DNA of 64,000 bases from Hyphomonadaceae bacterium (GCA_019636095.1 JAHBYF010000002.1:372001-436000); one strand, 5' to 3'. Shown: positions 29,354-39,039, counted from the stretch's first letter. Program-made: numbers and translations. Notes: generated from the letters alone by a model not told the origin.

Positions 29354-29378
29354 GCGGAGCGGTGGCGAACCGCTCCGC
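29354..29378. terminator. bidirectional terminator between the small gene and the hydrolase gene
   Basis: A perfect 10-bp stem (GCGGAGCGGT at 29354-29363 with ACCGCTCCGC at 29369-29378) and a 5-nt loop, between two convergent stop codons (29326 and 29392). Flanking TCTTCGTC and the reverse TTCGTTGG are only moderately U-rich, so efficiency is uncertain. On the minus strand it would end the nuoA-F unit after the hydrolase gene. Confidence 0.7.
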
Positions 29379-29391
29379 TCTTCGTCTGCCG

Positions 29392-30192
29392 TCAAAGACG
29401 AAGCCTGAAGAAAGCGATGATCTCATCGACCTTCTGGCGCGTGATCGAACCCGCTTCATCGATCAAGTGTGTTGTCACCACGCTGTGTGGATTTGGATTG
29501 AACGTGCCCGGCTTTGCGGCTGAATCCGGCAGGACCTCGCCTTCAAAACGGGAGCCGAGCGCTCTGCTGATCGCTTCAAACCGCGCAGCCTTACAATGCT
29601 TGTCACCGGCGAACCGATACCCCCGCAGCGTCAAATCCTCACGCTCCATCCGCTCACGAACAATCGCGATGTCTTGAGCAGAAGCATGCATGCCGGCCGG
29701 ATCGTTCGCCGGCAACGAAGGTTGGCACAGAACCGGGGCGAGCACCGCCGGCTCCACCATCATCGAAAGCGCGAAATTGCCGGTGAGACACATGCCAAGC
29801 GCACCAACACCCCGGCCGCCGCATTCGTCATGCACCACCGCAGCAAGCTGCTTCAACCAATCAACAATAGGGCTATGCTCATCGGCAGAATTCAAGATCT
29901 TGAACTCGCGCGCGATGCAGAGCACTCGGAAGATCGAAGCGTTGGTGTAACCCTTGCTGTTCGGTTTGCCAAGTTTTCCGAACAACGACGGCAGGTAAAC
30001 GGTGAACCCCGAGTCTCGCACCCAGCGCGCGAACCGCGCCACTTCCGGCGTGATACCCGGAATTTCGTGAATGATGATTACGCCCGAGCCTTGACCGGCG
30101 ACGTAGACCTTCCGCTTCAAGCCATCGAATAAAACGTCACGGTGCTTGAAATCCTCAAGCTTGTCCCAAGTATCGATAACGCCTTTGGCCAT
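29392..30192 (-). CDS. dienelactone hydrolase family protein
   Basis: A 266-aa alpha/beta hydrolase of the dienelactone hydrolase (DLH) family. The N-terminal part has GVIIIHEIPGITPEVARFAR with the family Glu after His (residues about 42-43). The nucleophile is Cys135 in GALGMCLTGNFAL, as in DLH rather than Ser esterases. The acid/His end is NPHSVVTTHLIDE. It is cytosolic, with no signal peptide. The substrate cannot be told; no chlorocatechol genes are nearby. It follows the YciI gene by 4 bp and ends at the terminator at 29354-29378. Confidence 0.85.
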   Translation of the reverse strand: MAKGVIDTWDKLEDFKHRDVLFDGLKRKVYVAGQGSGVIIIHEIPGITPEVARFARWVRDSGFTVYLPSLFGKLGKPNSKGYTNASIFRVLCIAREFKILNSADEHSPIVDWLKQLAAVVHDECGGRGVGALGMCLTGNFALSMMVEPAVLAPVLCQPSLPANDPAGMHASAQDIAIVRERMEREDLTLRGYRFAGDKHCKAARFEAISRALGSRFEGEVLPDSAAKPGTFNPNPHSVVTTHLIDEAGSITRQKVDEIIAFFRLRL

Positions 30193-30196
30193 GGGC

Positions 30197-30496
30197 TCAA
30201 ACCTTCGTCAGCGCGCCCTCACCCACAACCGTGATCCACTCGCGTACACGCCATTTCGTAACGACGCCCTGGCTCACGTACGGATCAGCGCGAGCGAAAT
30301 CTTCCGCCGCCTGACTGGTCTCGCCCTTAAACAGCAGCAGCCCAAACGGAAACTCGTCGCTCGGCACGGCGCCACCCAGCTGCAACTCATCGCGCGCAGC
30401 AGAAGCGCGCGCGAGATCAATGTGCGCCGGCCGCACAGGCCCGCGCTTCTCCATCCAATCCGGTGCGTAGTCGTAGATAAGCAAAAAATGTTTCAT
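30197..30496 (-). CDS. YciI family protein
   Basis: A 99-aa protein of the YciI/YCII dimeric alpha-beta barrel family. It shows MKHFLLIYDYAPDWMEKRG at the N-terminus, the conserved His in RPAHIDLARA, LFKGETSQAAEDFARADPY and a C-terminal strand WRVREWITVVG. The family includes small putative hydrolases and dehalogenases with an Asp-His pair; function here is unknown. It lies 4 bp before the hydrolase gene and 4 bp after the methyltransferase gene, in the same unit. Confidence 0.85.
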   Translation of the reverse strand: MKHFLLIYDYAPDWMEKRGPVRPAHIDLARASAARDELQLGGAVPSDEFPFGLLLFKGETSQAAEDFARADPYVSQGVVTKWRVREWITVVGEGALTKV

Positions 30497-30500
30497 GACA

Positions 30501-31433
30501 TCACGGTTTCAACGGTGCGACCAATCTCTCGCCTTCCCGACCTACATGAACAAGGCGCGCGCCGAAACTCAGATTTCGTCCGCTAACCACTCGAACGAGC
30601 CAATCCAGCGGCAGCACCGCTGCCTGGTCTTTCGGGCGCGACACATAAAGTTCAGCAGCCAGAAGGCCCTCGGACTCCAAGCCCGCGGGATCAATGCCCT
30701 TGCTACGAAGCACACCTATGACCTGCTTGGCCTCGTTCTCGTCGTAGAACCGGCGCTGCACGAAGGCGGCGGAGCGTAGCTTCTCTGTCGTCAGTCCGTC
30801 ACGCTCAAGACGCGCCGCTATCGGCTCATAATCGAACATCCGCAGGACAAAGGAAACGACCCAGGGCGCTCGCGTAGTGGTCTGCAGCAAGGCGTCGAAT
30901 GTTTTCTCCGTGACGTAGCCGACCGTTCCTGTCGAGATGATGAGATCTACATCGGAAAGCTTTTCGGCAACCAGTGGCGTTGGATGTTCGGCTTCAAAGT
31001 CATAGGCGATTCCGTCGTCGATAATCCCGACGCTCTGCGCATAATCGATCGCGCTCGGCGAGACGTCGGCGGCGATAATTCGTTCCGGTTGCACGCGCGG
31101 CCAAGACGCGAAAAAGGCCCGATCAAGCGTGCGCACCTCTTCGGAGGTAAGATCCATCATTTCCCGCCGGGCATATCGGCGACGGATCATGTCGACAGAG
31201 ATCGGATAGCGAAACAGCGCCGCGTTCACGCCATAGGAGGAGCCAAGATCAAGAATTGTCGCGTTTCGGCCATGAACAGCGCGGAAAGCGGCCGCCACCT
31301 GCCGAATGATCGGCTTGGCAAGGTCCGGGATCGCGTAATCCAGCGATCCCAAGACTGAGAAATAGTTGCGCGGGTCCGCCTGCGCATAAAGTTCGTCGAA
31401 CGACGCCTTCGCGTCGTTGCCTGCAGAGGTCAT
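30501..31433 (-). CDS. class I SAM-dependent methyltransferase-like protein
   Basis: A 310-aa protein with a Rossmann methyltransferase core: motif I NATILDLGSSYGVNAALFRY (about residues 58-77), a second strand RIIAADVSPSAIDYAQ and a later strand DVDLIISTGTVGYVTEK. The flanking helical regions do not match a methyltransferase class I can name, so the substrate is unknown. It is the first of three genes inserted between nuoF and nuoG. The 144 bp between it and nuoF may hold its own promoter, but I see no clear consensus. Confidence 0.75.
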   Translation of the reverse strand: MTSAGNDAKASFDELYAQADPRNYFSVLGSLDYAIPDLAKPIIRQVAAAFRAVHGRNATILDLGSSYGVNAALFRYPISVDMIRRRYARREMMDLTSEEVRTLDRAFFASWPRVQPERIIAADVSPSAIDYAQSVGIIDDGIAYDFEAEHPTPLVAEKLSDVDLIISTGTVGYVTEKTFDALLQTTTRAPWVVSFVLRMFDYEPIAARLERDGLTTEKLRSAAFVQRRFYDENEAKQVIGVLRSKGIDPAGLESEGLLAAELYVSRPKDQAAVLPLDWLVRVVSGRNLSFGARLVHVGREGERLVAPLKP

Positions 31434-31577
31434 GTCGTTCTCCCTTGAGCGGGCGAAGCGTTACAACGGGAAGTAGCTTCGCACGGGGCGGGCGCGCCCT
31501 GGCGTTAACGCCCTTGATCTCCTAGTCATGAATGACGAAAGGCTAGGCGCTGCGGCAAGCGAGCGCAAATCGCGAAA

Positions 31578-32888
<1,311 letters not shown>

Positions 32889-32897
32889 TGCTAGTCC

Positions 32898-33152
32898 TCA
32901 AACCTTCGGCGTCAGACTGATGAAGACGCGCAATCCAAACCAAAGCGCACCGATCGCGGGAGCGACGACGCGCATATCCGTCAAAGGCATACGCTGAACA
33001 AGGGCCATGTACGCCGCGCCCGCGCCGCAGAGAACGGCAAGCACGGCGAACACGAACACCTTGCCGCCCTTGCCGCTGAGCGGCCGAATCGGCGCCAAAG
33101 GCGAGCGCGAAGACCGGCGCTGATAGAGCGGTGGCGGCTGCGGCGTGCTCAT
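32898..33152 (-). CDS. small membrane protein between nuoE and nuoF
   Basis: An 84-aa protein with a Pro/Arg-rich cytosolic N-terminus (PPPLYQRRSSRSPLAPIRPL) and two transmembrane helices at about 32-51 (VFVFAVLAVLCGAGAAYMAL) and 60-80. I do not recognise a family. It starts 4 bp inside the end of the 65-codon gene and ends 9 bp before nuoF, so it is co-translated with complex I subunits. It may be a lineage-specific accessory protein of complex I, which is inference from position only. Confidence 0.6.
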   Translation of the reverse strand: MSTPQPPPLYQRRSSRSPLAPIRPLSGKGGKVFVFAVLAVLCGAGAAYMALVQRMPLTDMRVVAPAIGALWFGLRVFISLTPKV

Positions 33153-33346
33153 TGGCGTGTAAACGCCCCTGCCTGCGCCATGAGCAAGAGCATCAGGGCG
33201 GCCCCCAAAAGCGCGGCGCCAATCATCCAGGCAATTTGGCCAGTACCCAAAAAGATCACTGCGCCAATGACGAGCAAAACGCCCTCGGCGATGGCGCCCC
33301 TTACGATGGCCGCCGTAACTTCAGGTCTGCCTTGCGGCTGCGCCAT
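33149..33346 (-). CDS. small membrane protein between nuoE and nuoF
   Basis: A 65-aa protein, nearly all membrane: helices at about 13-34 (AIVRGAIAEGVLLVIGAVIF) and 38-58 (AWMIGAALLGAALMLLLMAQ). No family recognised. Its first base overlaps the last base of nuoE and its end overlaps the following 84-codon gene by 4 bp, so translation is probably coupled across nuoE, this gene, the 84-codon gene and nuoF. Confidence 0.6.
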   Translation of the reverse strand: MAQPQGRPEVTAAIVRGAIAEGVLLVIGAVIFLGTGQIAWMIGAALLGAALMLLLMAQAGAFTRQ

Positions 33347-33999
33347 CAGACCTTCTCCGGCAAGCCTGGAATTTTGATCGGCTTGCCGAGCGATCCATCG
33401 AACAACGTCGGATCTGTCAACGTTCTCTGATCACCTTCCGGCGCCGAGGTCTGACGGTTGATCGCGGAGCCCGGCTCAGTGGTCTCGCCACGGGCGAGAC
33501 CGTCGATCAGCGCTTCAAACGATTCCGGTGTCAGATCTTCGTGGTAATAGTCATGGATCGCCACGATTGGGGCATTCACGCAGGCGCCCATACATTCCAT
33601 CTCTTCCCACGAGAAGAGACCATCGTCCGTGACGTGATGTGCCGGACCAATCCGCCGCTTGCAAACGGCTTTAAGTTCTTCCGAGCCGCGCAGCATGCAC
33701 GGCGTTGTGCCACACACCTGCAGGTGATGCTTCCCAACCGGCTGCAGATGAAACATCGTATAGAAGGTCGCGACTTCCAGCACACGGATCGTCGGCATCT
33801 CCAACAGCTCGGCAACAGCGCGGATCGCCGGCTCGCTGACCCAACCTTCCTGCTTTTGAACAAGCCAAAGCGCCGGGATCACCGCCGATTGCTTGCGCTC
33901 GGCGGGGTATTTGGCCATCCACCAACGCACCAGTTCAATCGTCTCTTTGGAGAACGCGAAGCTCTCTGGTTGTTCTGCGGCTAGACGGCGGACGCTCAT
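33346..33999 (-). CDS. nuoE: NADH-quinone oxidoreductase subunit E
   Basis: 24-kDa subunit of complex I with the 2Fe-2S cluster N1a (217 aa). It has SAVIPALWLVQKQEGWVSE, the helical block LEVATFYTMFHLQPVGKHHL, and thioredoxin-like cluster ligands in CGTTPCMLRGSEEL and CMGACVNAPIV. The C-terminal 40 residues are a polar extension. The start is the ATG at 33999 with GAGAAG just before it; the frame to 34026 would overlap the upstream NTF2-like gene. Confidence 0.95.
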   Translation of the reverse strand: MSVRRLAAEQPESFAFSKETIELVRWWMAKYPAERKQSAVIPALWLVQKQEGWVSEPAIRAVAELLEMPTIRVLEVATFYTMFHLQPVGKHHLQVCGTTPCMLRGSEELKAVCKRRIGPAHHVTDDGLFSWEEMECMGACVNAPIVAIHDYYHEDLTPESFEALIDGLARGETTEPGSAINRQTSAPEGDQRTLTDPTLFDGSLGKPIKIPGLPEKV

Positions 34000-34006
34000 G
34001 TGCTTC

Positions 34007-34339
34007 TCACTGAATGAAATCGACACGGGCGATCAAATTGCCCTTAACGGTGTAAATGACGACGGCCTCGAAGAACGGTCCCTCGGGTGAGCGTTCGCCC
34101 TTCTCGTGATCGATCACGACATCGCCATGCGCGATGCGGCTGACGGACCAGGCGCGGTTCTTCGGATACTGGGCCCAGCTTTGTGCATAGCGCGCGCGGA
34201 TCGCATCCTTCCCCGCCTGCAGCGTCTCGCCACCGTAAACAGCAATGACGCAGTCATCAGAATAGATCGCGCAGAACGCTTCAATGTCGTGGGCGTTGTA
34301 GGCGTCGAACTGCCGCTGGACGACTTCCACGGCGCTCAT
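34007..34339 (-). CDS. SnoaL-like / NTF2-fold protein
   Basis: A 110-aa cytosolic protein with the cystatin-like NTF2 fold: RQFDAYNAHDIEAFCAIYSDDC at the start, ALQAGKDAIRARYAQSW-type helix, then paired strands EAVVIYTVKGNLIARVDFIQ. Such proteins are small enzymes or ligand-binding proteins; no catalytic assignment is possible. It overlaps the upstream membrane-protein gene by 4 bp and ends 7 bp before nuoE. A secreted paralogue-like protein lies three genes upstream (35151-35531). Confidence 0.75.
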   Translation of the reverse strand: MSAVEVVQRQFDAYNAHDIEAFCAIYSDDCVIAVYGGETLQAGKDAIRARYAQSWAQYPKNRAWSVSRIAHGDVVIDHEKGERSPEGPFFEAVVIYTVKGNLIARVDFIQ

Positions 34340-34704
34340 GAGCGGGTCCCCATCCGCTCAAGCGCCAATTCTAGGCGCGTGCGGGCCAGATCGCGCAGCA
34401 ACGGACCAGTCAGGGGCAGGTAACGAAGCCCCGTCACAACAATGATCCCAGCCATAACGGCAATGAACACGTCAAACATCGCCGGAATCGGCGCTCCAAT
34501 AAGGAAGATGAGCACAAACGGGATCGGGACCATGAAGCCCGCCGCTTGAACTGTCAGCGCCGCGAGATAGCGACGTTTTCCCCCCGGATAGCGCTCACGC
34601 ACCTTCGAGCGCAGAAAATAGGTCCCAGCGACAGCAAGCGCGATCGCGCCCACCACCCACAGCGCCATCTGAACGAGCAGCGACTCAGCGGACACGATGT
34701 TCAT
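34336..34704 (-). CDS. membrane protein of unknown function between nuoD and nuoE
   Basis: A 122-aa protein with about three transmembrane helices: 12-30 (ALWVVGAIALAVAGTYFL), 46-67 (AALTVQAAGFMVPIPFVLIF) and 74-93 (FDVFIAVMAGIIVVTGLRYL). A basic segment RERYPGGKRRY lies between the first two. No family recognised. It overlaps both neighbours by 4 bp, so it is part of the translationally coupled nuoD-nuoE interval. Confidence 0.65.
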   Translation of the reverse strand: MNIVSAESLLVQMALWVVGAIALAVAGTYFLRSKVRERYPGGKRRYLAALTVQAAGFMVPIPFVLIFLIGAPIPAMFDVFIAVMAGIIVVTGLRYLPLTGPLLRDLARTRLELALERMGTRS

Positions 34705-35141
34705 GCCGCCGCCTTGCGTTCTTCAATCTCATCAAGCTTGGCGAGCGCCTTTTCGGCGTCATCGCGCGCCTTCAGCAGAGATGCCCGCCGGTACGCCCGC
34801 AGATATTTTGAAAGTACCGGCGCCTTCAACAGCGCGCCGCGGCGAATAATGATCAACAGCCAGAGCGCCGGAAGAAATGAGAGCGATGAGAGTGCGGGGG
34901 AAATACCAGGATCAAACCCTCGAATATCCATGTAACCCATGCGCAGTGGCACGATGACGAAACCGACGAACAAGCCAATCGTTAGTCCTTGAATAGCGGC
35001 GCCAATGCGCACGCGTTCCGGATGATGCTCAACGTGTTCAGGTTTGAACACAAAAAATGCGTGCACCAAGAACGCGAGCATAAACACGAGAGCGACGATG
35101 CCCTCGATCCAAAGCATGAGTGGGGGATGGTCTGGACCCAC
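34701..35141 (-). CDS. membrane protein of unknown function between nuoD and nuoE
   Basis: A 146-aa protein with three hydrophobic helices (about 8-30, 48-66 and 84-100) and a C-terminal Lys/Glu/Ala coiled tail (KARDDAEKALAKLDEIEERK). I do not recognise a family. The start is a GTG at 35141 preceded by GAGGTG that overlaps the stop of the upstream gene; a downstream ATG at 35117 has no good ribosome-binding site. It overlaps the next membrane-protein gene by 4 bp. Confidence 0.65.
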   Translation of the reverse strand: MGPDHPPLMLWIEGIVALVFMLAFLVHAFFVFKPEHVEHHPERVRIGAAIQGLTIGLFVGFVIVPLRMGYMDIRGFDPGISPALSSLSFLPALWLLIIIRRGALLKAPVLSKYLRAYRRASLLKARDDAEKALAKLDEIEERKAAA

Positions 35142-35150
35142 CTATGCACC

Positions 35151-35531
35151 TCACCAATAGGTGTCGCGCGCGACGACGCAGCCCCCGACAACGGTGTAGA
35201 TCACCAATGCCTGGGCGCCGGTTGAATAGGTTTCGACCTGCGCCAAACGGGTGTCGAGCAAGACGCGTTGGCTTGCGGCCACCTGCACTTGCGGGTTTTG
35301 CCCGAGATAGGCGCTGAGGCTCTGAAGCAGCTGGGCGATCTCATAGGACTCCGCGCCCCCATCCTGGCGCCAGACGTGAACGCGAACATCCTCGCTGTAC
35401 GTCGCCTGTATCCCGGCCAGATCGCGCCCATTGTAGGCGCTGATGTAGCGATCTACCGCCTCAGACGGCGAAACCGCCGGCTGCGGTGTGCAAAAGCCGA
35501 CCGCCGTTGCGAACAACAACGCGCTAATCAT
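35151..35531 (-). CDS. exported SnoaL-like / NTF2-fold protein
   Basis: A 126-aa protein with a short signal peptide ([14 protein letters not shown] then TPQPAVS) followed by an NTF2-like domain: [32 protein letters not shown] and strands [19 protein letters not shown]. It is probably periplasmic. The ATG overlaps the nuoD stop by 4 bp, so it is coupled to complex I expression. Function is unknown; together with the cytosolic NTF2-like protein at 34007-34339 it brackets two membrane proteins. Confidence 0.7.
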   Translation of the reverse strand: MISALLFATAVGFCTPQPAVSPSEAVDRYISAYNGRDLAGIQATYSEDVRVHVWRQDGGAESYEIAQLLQSLSAYLGQNPQVQVAASQRVLLDTRLAQVETYSTGAQALVIYTVVGGCVVARDTYW

Positions 35532-36733
35532 CGGTCAATCTCCCCAAACACAATGTCGAGCGAGCCGAGCACCGCTGACACGTCAGCCAACATATGACCC
35601 TTGCAGAGGTAGTCCATCGACGCGAGGTGCGGGAAACCGGGCGCCCTAATCTTCACCCGATAAGGTTTGTTGGTTCCATCAGCGACCAGATAAACGCCAA
35701 ACTCACCCTTAGGCGCCTCGACGGCCGCGTAAGCTTCACCGGCGGGCACGTGGAAGCCTTCTGTATAAAGCTTGAAGTGGTGGATCAGCGCTTCCATCGA
35801 CTGCTTCATTTCTGCCCGTCGCGGCGGCGCGTACTTCGACTTCTCCGGCATCACCGGACCGGGCGTCTGCTTCAGCAGCTTCACGCACTGCTGCATGATC
35901 TTCGTCGACTCGTACATTTCTTCGACGCGACAGAGGTAGCGATCATAGCAATCGCCATTCTTCCCGAGCGGAATTTTGAAGTCGAGTTCGTTGTAGATCT
36001 CGTATGGCTGCGAGCGGCGGAGGTCCCAGGCCATGCCCGAGCCGCGCACCATTACGCCTGAGAAGCCCCACTTCAGAGCATCCTCACGCGTGACGAGGCC
36101 GATATCGACGTTGCGCTGTTTGAAGATACGATTGCCGGTGAGCAGCGTTTCAATATCGCGCAGCTTCTGCGGAAACTGCTCGCACCATTCGCCAATGTCA
36201 TCGACTAACTGCGGCGTCAGGTCCTGGTGAACGCCACCGGGGCGAACGTAATTCGCGTGCATGCGCGAACCAGACGCGCGCTCATAGAACACCATGAGCT
36301 TTTCGCGTTCCTCAAACCCCCAAAGCGGCGGCGTAAGCGCGCCGACGTCGAGCGCCTGCGTCGTGACGTTAAGGAGATGGTTCAGGATGCGGCCGATTTC
36401 GCTGTAGAGCACGCGGATGATCTGCGCCCGGCGCGGCACGTCGATGCCGGCGAGCTTCTCGATCGCCAGGCAGAACGCGTGCTCCTGGTTCATTGGCGCC
36501 ACGTAATCGAGACGATCAAAATACGGGATCGCTTGCAGGTATGTCTTGTATTCGATCAACTTCTCGGTGCCGCGATGCAGCAGCCCGATATGCGGATCAA
36601 CCCGCTCAACGATCTCGCCATCCAGCTCCAGCACCAAACGCAACACACCATGCGCCGCCGGATGCTGTGGCCCGAAATTGATCGTGAACGTGCGCTTCTC
36701 TTCAGCAGGCGCGTTGGAGACGGAATCAGCCAT
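35528..36733 (-). CDS. nuoD: NADH-quinone oxidoreductase subunit D
   Basis: 49-kDa-type subunit of complex I that forms the quinone site with NuoB (401 aa). It shows [20 protein letters not shown] with the quinone-site His, [37 protein letters not shown], and [20 protein letters not shown] near the C-terminus. The end [24 protein letters not shown] is normal. I use the ATG at 36733. Its first 8 bp overlap the end of a membrane-protein gene. Confidence 0.97.
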   Translation of the reverse strand: MADSVSNAPAEEKRTFTINFGPQHPAAHGVLRLVLELDGEIVERVDPHIGLLHRGTEKLIEYKTYLQAIPYFDRLDYVAPMNQEHAFCLAIEKLAGIDVPRRAQIIRVLYSEIGRILNHLLNVTTQALDVGALTPPLWGFEEREKLMVFYERASGSRMHANYVRPGGVHQDLTPQLVDDIGEWCEQFPQKLRDIETLLTGNRIFKQRNVDIGLVTREDALKWGFSGVMVRGSGMAWDLRRSQPYEIYNELDFKIPLGKNGDCYDRYLCRVEEMYESTKIMQQCVKLLKQTPGPVMPEKSKYAPPRRAEMKQSMEALIHHFKLYTEGFHVPAGEAYAAVEAPKGEFGVYLVADGTNKPYRVKIRAPGFPHLASMDYLCKGHMLADVSAVLGSLDIVFGEIDR

Positions 36734-37385
36734 GTGTCTTCTCGTCTTCAAGACGCGCTAGCGTATCGCACTCAGCGCGATCGCGCCATTTGATGTGCCA
36801 ATCGATCGCAGAAAGCACTGTGGCGACACACAACAGACCGACACTCCCGATCGAGATTGTGGCAAGACTTACCCGCGGATCGTCGAACCATTCGCTGACT
36901 GGCGGACCAAGTTTCACGGCCCACTCGCTGGCAAACCACAGCGTCAAGGCCGCCACCGGAAGCTGTGCAATGCGACCGTCCCAGCGGAAGCTGAGCGCAA
37001 TGGAGAGCGCCAAAACACCAGCGGCAAGCGACACCAGCACGAGTGTAAGAAAATCCCGATCCGCTATCCAGGGCGCAAGTTCCCCGTTGTGGAGTTCGAA
37101 CCATAGCGTCGCTGGCAACGAAACTATAAGAGTAAGGCCCATCAGGCGCAGTAGGAGCGCCTTCAACGCCTGCGCGGTCGTGCGCGACCATCCCCAAACT
37201 ACAAACCCTAAACACGTTGCCATGAAGGCCAGCCAAACATACGACTCGTTTGGCGCCTGATGGCGGTCGAGCGCCGCGCCCAGCCAGCTCAAGCTAAAGA
37301 GAAGGGCGGCGATGCCGCTACCGATAAGGAGTCCCAGCGCCACGCTCACGAACATGCGGCGTGCGTTCGGCGAGGCGTCGCTCAT
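36726..37385 (-). CDS. membrane protein of unknown function between nuoC and nuoD
   Basis: A 219-aa protein with about seven hydrophobic helices, for example [20 protein letters not shown] (about 11-30), [18 protein letters not shown] (about 49-66), [19 protein letters not shown] and a final one at about 180-200. It ends with the polar tail [15 protein letters not shown]. The ATG at 37385 has GGAGGG just upstream and lies 1 bp after the nuoC stop; the 3' end overlaps nuoD by 8 bp. I do not recognise a family. The placement between two peripheral-arm subunit genes is unusual. Confidence 0.65.
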   Translation of the reverse strand: MSDASPNARRMFVSVALGLLIGSGIAALLFSLSWLGAALDRHQAPNESYVWLAFMATCLGFVVWGWSRTTAQALKALLLRLMGLTLIVSLPATLWFELHNGELAPWIADRDFLTLVLVSLAAGVLALSIALSFRWDGRIAQLPVAALTLWFASEWAVKLGPPVSEWFDDPRVSLATISIGSVGLLCVATVLSAIDWHIKWRDRAECDTLARLEDEKTHG

Positions 37386-37386
37386 C

Positions 37387-37986
37387 TCAACCCTCCTTCG
37401 CCTTCTCATCGCCCGGAAGCGTCATGCCCTCCCATGGCGAGAGAAAGTCGAAGTTGCGGAAGGCCTGCGTGAGTTTCACCGGCTCGTAGATCACGCGCTG
37501 CTGTTCGGCGTCGTAGCGAACTTCAACGTGGCCACTCAGCGGGAAGTCCTTGCGGAGTGGATAGCCCTGGAAGCCGTAGTCTGTCAGCAAGCGACGCAAA
37601 TCCGGGTGGTTGGCGAACAGAATGCCGTACATGTCGAAGGCTTCGCGTTCAAACCAATCCGCGCACGGATAGATCGACGCAATGCTCGGCACTGGGGTGT
37701 CTTCGTTCGTCTCGACTTTGATGCGGACGCGCTGGTTCAGATGCATTGAAAGCAGATGATAGACAACGTCGAAGCGGTTGGTGCGCTCCGGGTAATCGAC
37801 GCCACAAATATCGATCAAGGTTGTGAAACGTCCGCGCGGATCGTCACGCAAAAACGTGATCACCGCTGGAATCTGCTCAGCGCGCGCCGTGATCGTGAGT
37901 TCGCCGAACGCAACGCCCACATCCTCAATAGCGTTCGTCATCGACGACTTGATATGAGCGCCGAGATCTTCGAGGGATTGGCTCAT
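37387..37986 (-). CDS. nuoC: NADH-quinone oxidoreductase subunit C
   Basis: 30-kDa-type peripheral subunit of complex I (199 aa), separate from NuoD as in alphaproteobacteria and mitochondria. The family core is present: [56 protein letters not shown], and [20 protein letters not shown]. It overlaps the nuoB stop by 4 bp. Confidence 0.96.
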   Translation of the reverse strand: MSQSLEDLGAHIKSSMTNAIEDVGVAFGELTITARAEQIPAVITFLRDDPRGRFTTLIDICGVDYPERTNRFDVVYHLLSMHLNQRVRIKVETNEDTPVPSIASIYPCADWFEREAFDMYGILFANHPDLRRLLTDYGFQGYPLRKDFPLSGHVEVRYDAEQQRVIYEPVKLTQAFRNFDFLSPWEGMTLPGDEKAKEG

Positions 37987-38546
37987 CGAATGATGTTCCC
38001 TTCGCGACGGATTTTGCGCTGCAATTGCAGGATGCCGTAGACCAGCGCTTCCGCAGTCGGCGGGCAGCCCGGTACGTAAACATCAACCGGCACGACGCGA
38101 TCGCAACCGCGCACGACAGCATAGCTATAGTGATAATAACCACCGCCATTCGCGCATGATCCCATCGAGATCACGTAACGCGGGTTCGGCATCTGGTCGT
38201 AAACCTTGCGGAGCGCCGGCGCCATTTTGTTGGTCAATGTCCCGGCGACGATCATCACGTCCGATTGCCGCGGCGAAGCACGCGGCGCGAAGCCAAAACG
38301 CTCAACGTCATAACGCGGCATCGAAGCCTGCATCATCTCGACCGCGCAACACGCGAGGCCGAACGTCATCCACATCAGCGAACCCGTGCGCGCCCAAGTG
38401 ACAAGATCGTCCGCTGCGGCGACAAGAAAGCCTTTGTCGGCAAGTTGGTTCGACAGCCCCGTGTAAAACGGATCATCTTCTTTGACCGGGTAACCACCGT
38501 CGACGCCCGCGCGAGCAGCGCTACCTGCTGGAGTGCTCACTCCCAT
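37983..38546 (-). CDS. nuoB: NADH-quinone oxidoreductase subunit B
   Basis: Peripheral-arm subunit holding the terminal 4Fe-4S cluster N2 (187 aa). Cluster ligands are visible as the tandem cysteines in [13 protein letters not shown], then [18 protein letters not shown] and [15 protein letters not shown]. The frame runs to 38669, but that part overlaps nuoA; the ATG at 38546 gives the normal N-terminus and overlaps the end of nuoA by 10 bp. Confidence 0.97.
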   Translation of the reverse strand: MGVSTPAGSAARAGVDGGYPVKEDDPFYTGLSNQLADKGFLVAAADDLVTWARTGSLMWMTFGLACCAVEMMQASMPRYDVERFGFAPRASPRQSDVMIVAGTLTNKMAPALRKVYDQMPNPRYVISMGSCANGGGYYHYSYAVVRGCDRVVPVDVYVPGCPPTAEALVYGILQLQRKIRREGNIIR

Positions 38547-38914
38547 TCGAGCGCGCCTTTCTTCCATTCGTAGATAAAGCCGACCGTCAACACGCCGAGG
38601 AAACCCATCATCGACCAAAACGCGAACTGGCCAACCTGCGCCGGCATGTCGCCGAGCGTCACGGCCCACGGAAACAGGAACGCAACTTCGAGGTCGAAAA
38701 TGATGAAAAGGATCGACACGAGATAGAAGCGCACATCGAACTTCATGCGCGCGTCATCGAAGGCGTTGAAGCCACACTCGTAAGCCGAAACCTTCTCCTT
38801 GTCCGGCGACTTCGGCGCAATCACCCACGCGGCGATCAAAAAGCCGGCGCCGAGCACAATGGCTACCGCTAAGAAGATGAGAATTGGCGCGTAATTGATA
38901 AGGTCGAGACCCAT
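38537..38914 (-). CDS. nuoA: NADH-quinone oxidoreductase subunit A
   Basis: Small membrane subunit of complex I (125 aa) with three helices. It shows [21 protein letters not shown] with the conserved Cys on the loop near the quinone site, followed by [21 protein letters not shown]. The ATG at 38914 has AGGTGGA upstream; a GTG nine bases earlier is less likely. It opens the nuoA-F unit, with a perfect dyad 111-125 bp upstream. Confidence 0.95.
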   Translation of the reverse strand: MGLDLINYAPILIFLAVAIVLGAGFLIAAWVIAPKSPDKEKVSAYECGFNAFDDARMKFDVRFYLVSILFIIFDLEVAFLFPWAVTLGDMPAQVGQFAFWSMMGFLGVLTVGFIYEWKKGALEWE

Positions 38915-39024
38915 GCGATCCACCTAAGCCGCATCGGGCCGCGCCGCCAGAGATCAGGCGCCGCAGCCGCGAAATCGGCGCGGAAGCTAGTGGGCGTCGC
39001 TGGTCTAAGCAACCTTCACACAAC

Positions 39025-39039
39025 TGCGAACCATTCGCA
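39025..39039. promoter_or_regulatory. perfect dyad upstream of nuoA
   Basis: TGCGAA-CCA-TTCGCA, a perfect 6-bp inverted repeat with a 3-nt spacer, 111-125 bp upstream of the nuoA start. A 13-of-15 match lies at a similar distance before nuoG (29017-29031). It is a candidate operator for coordinated control of the two nuo units. The binding protein is unknown, and a small RNA hairpin is an alternative reading. Confidence 0.45.

Noticed and set aside
29066..29395. Minus-strand frame of 109 codons with a membrane-like hydrophobic stretch, opposite the small EcfG-promoted gene
   Set aside because: It needs a TTG start, runs through the terminator stem, and its hydrophobic codons are the complement of the polar codons of the plus-strand gene, which has promoter, ribosome-binding site and terminator.
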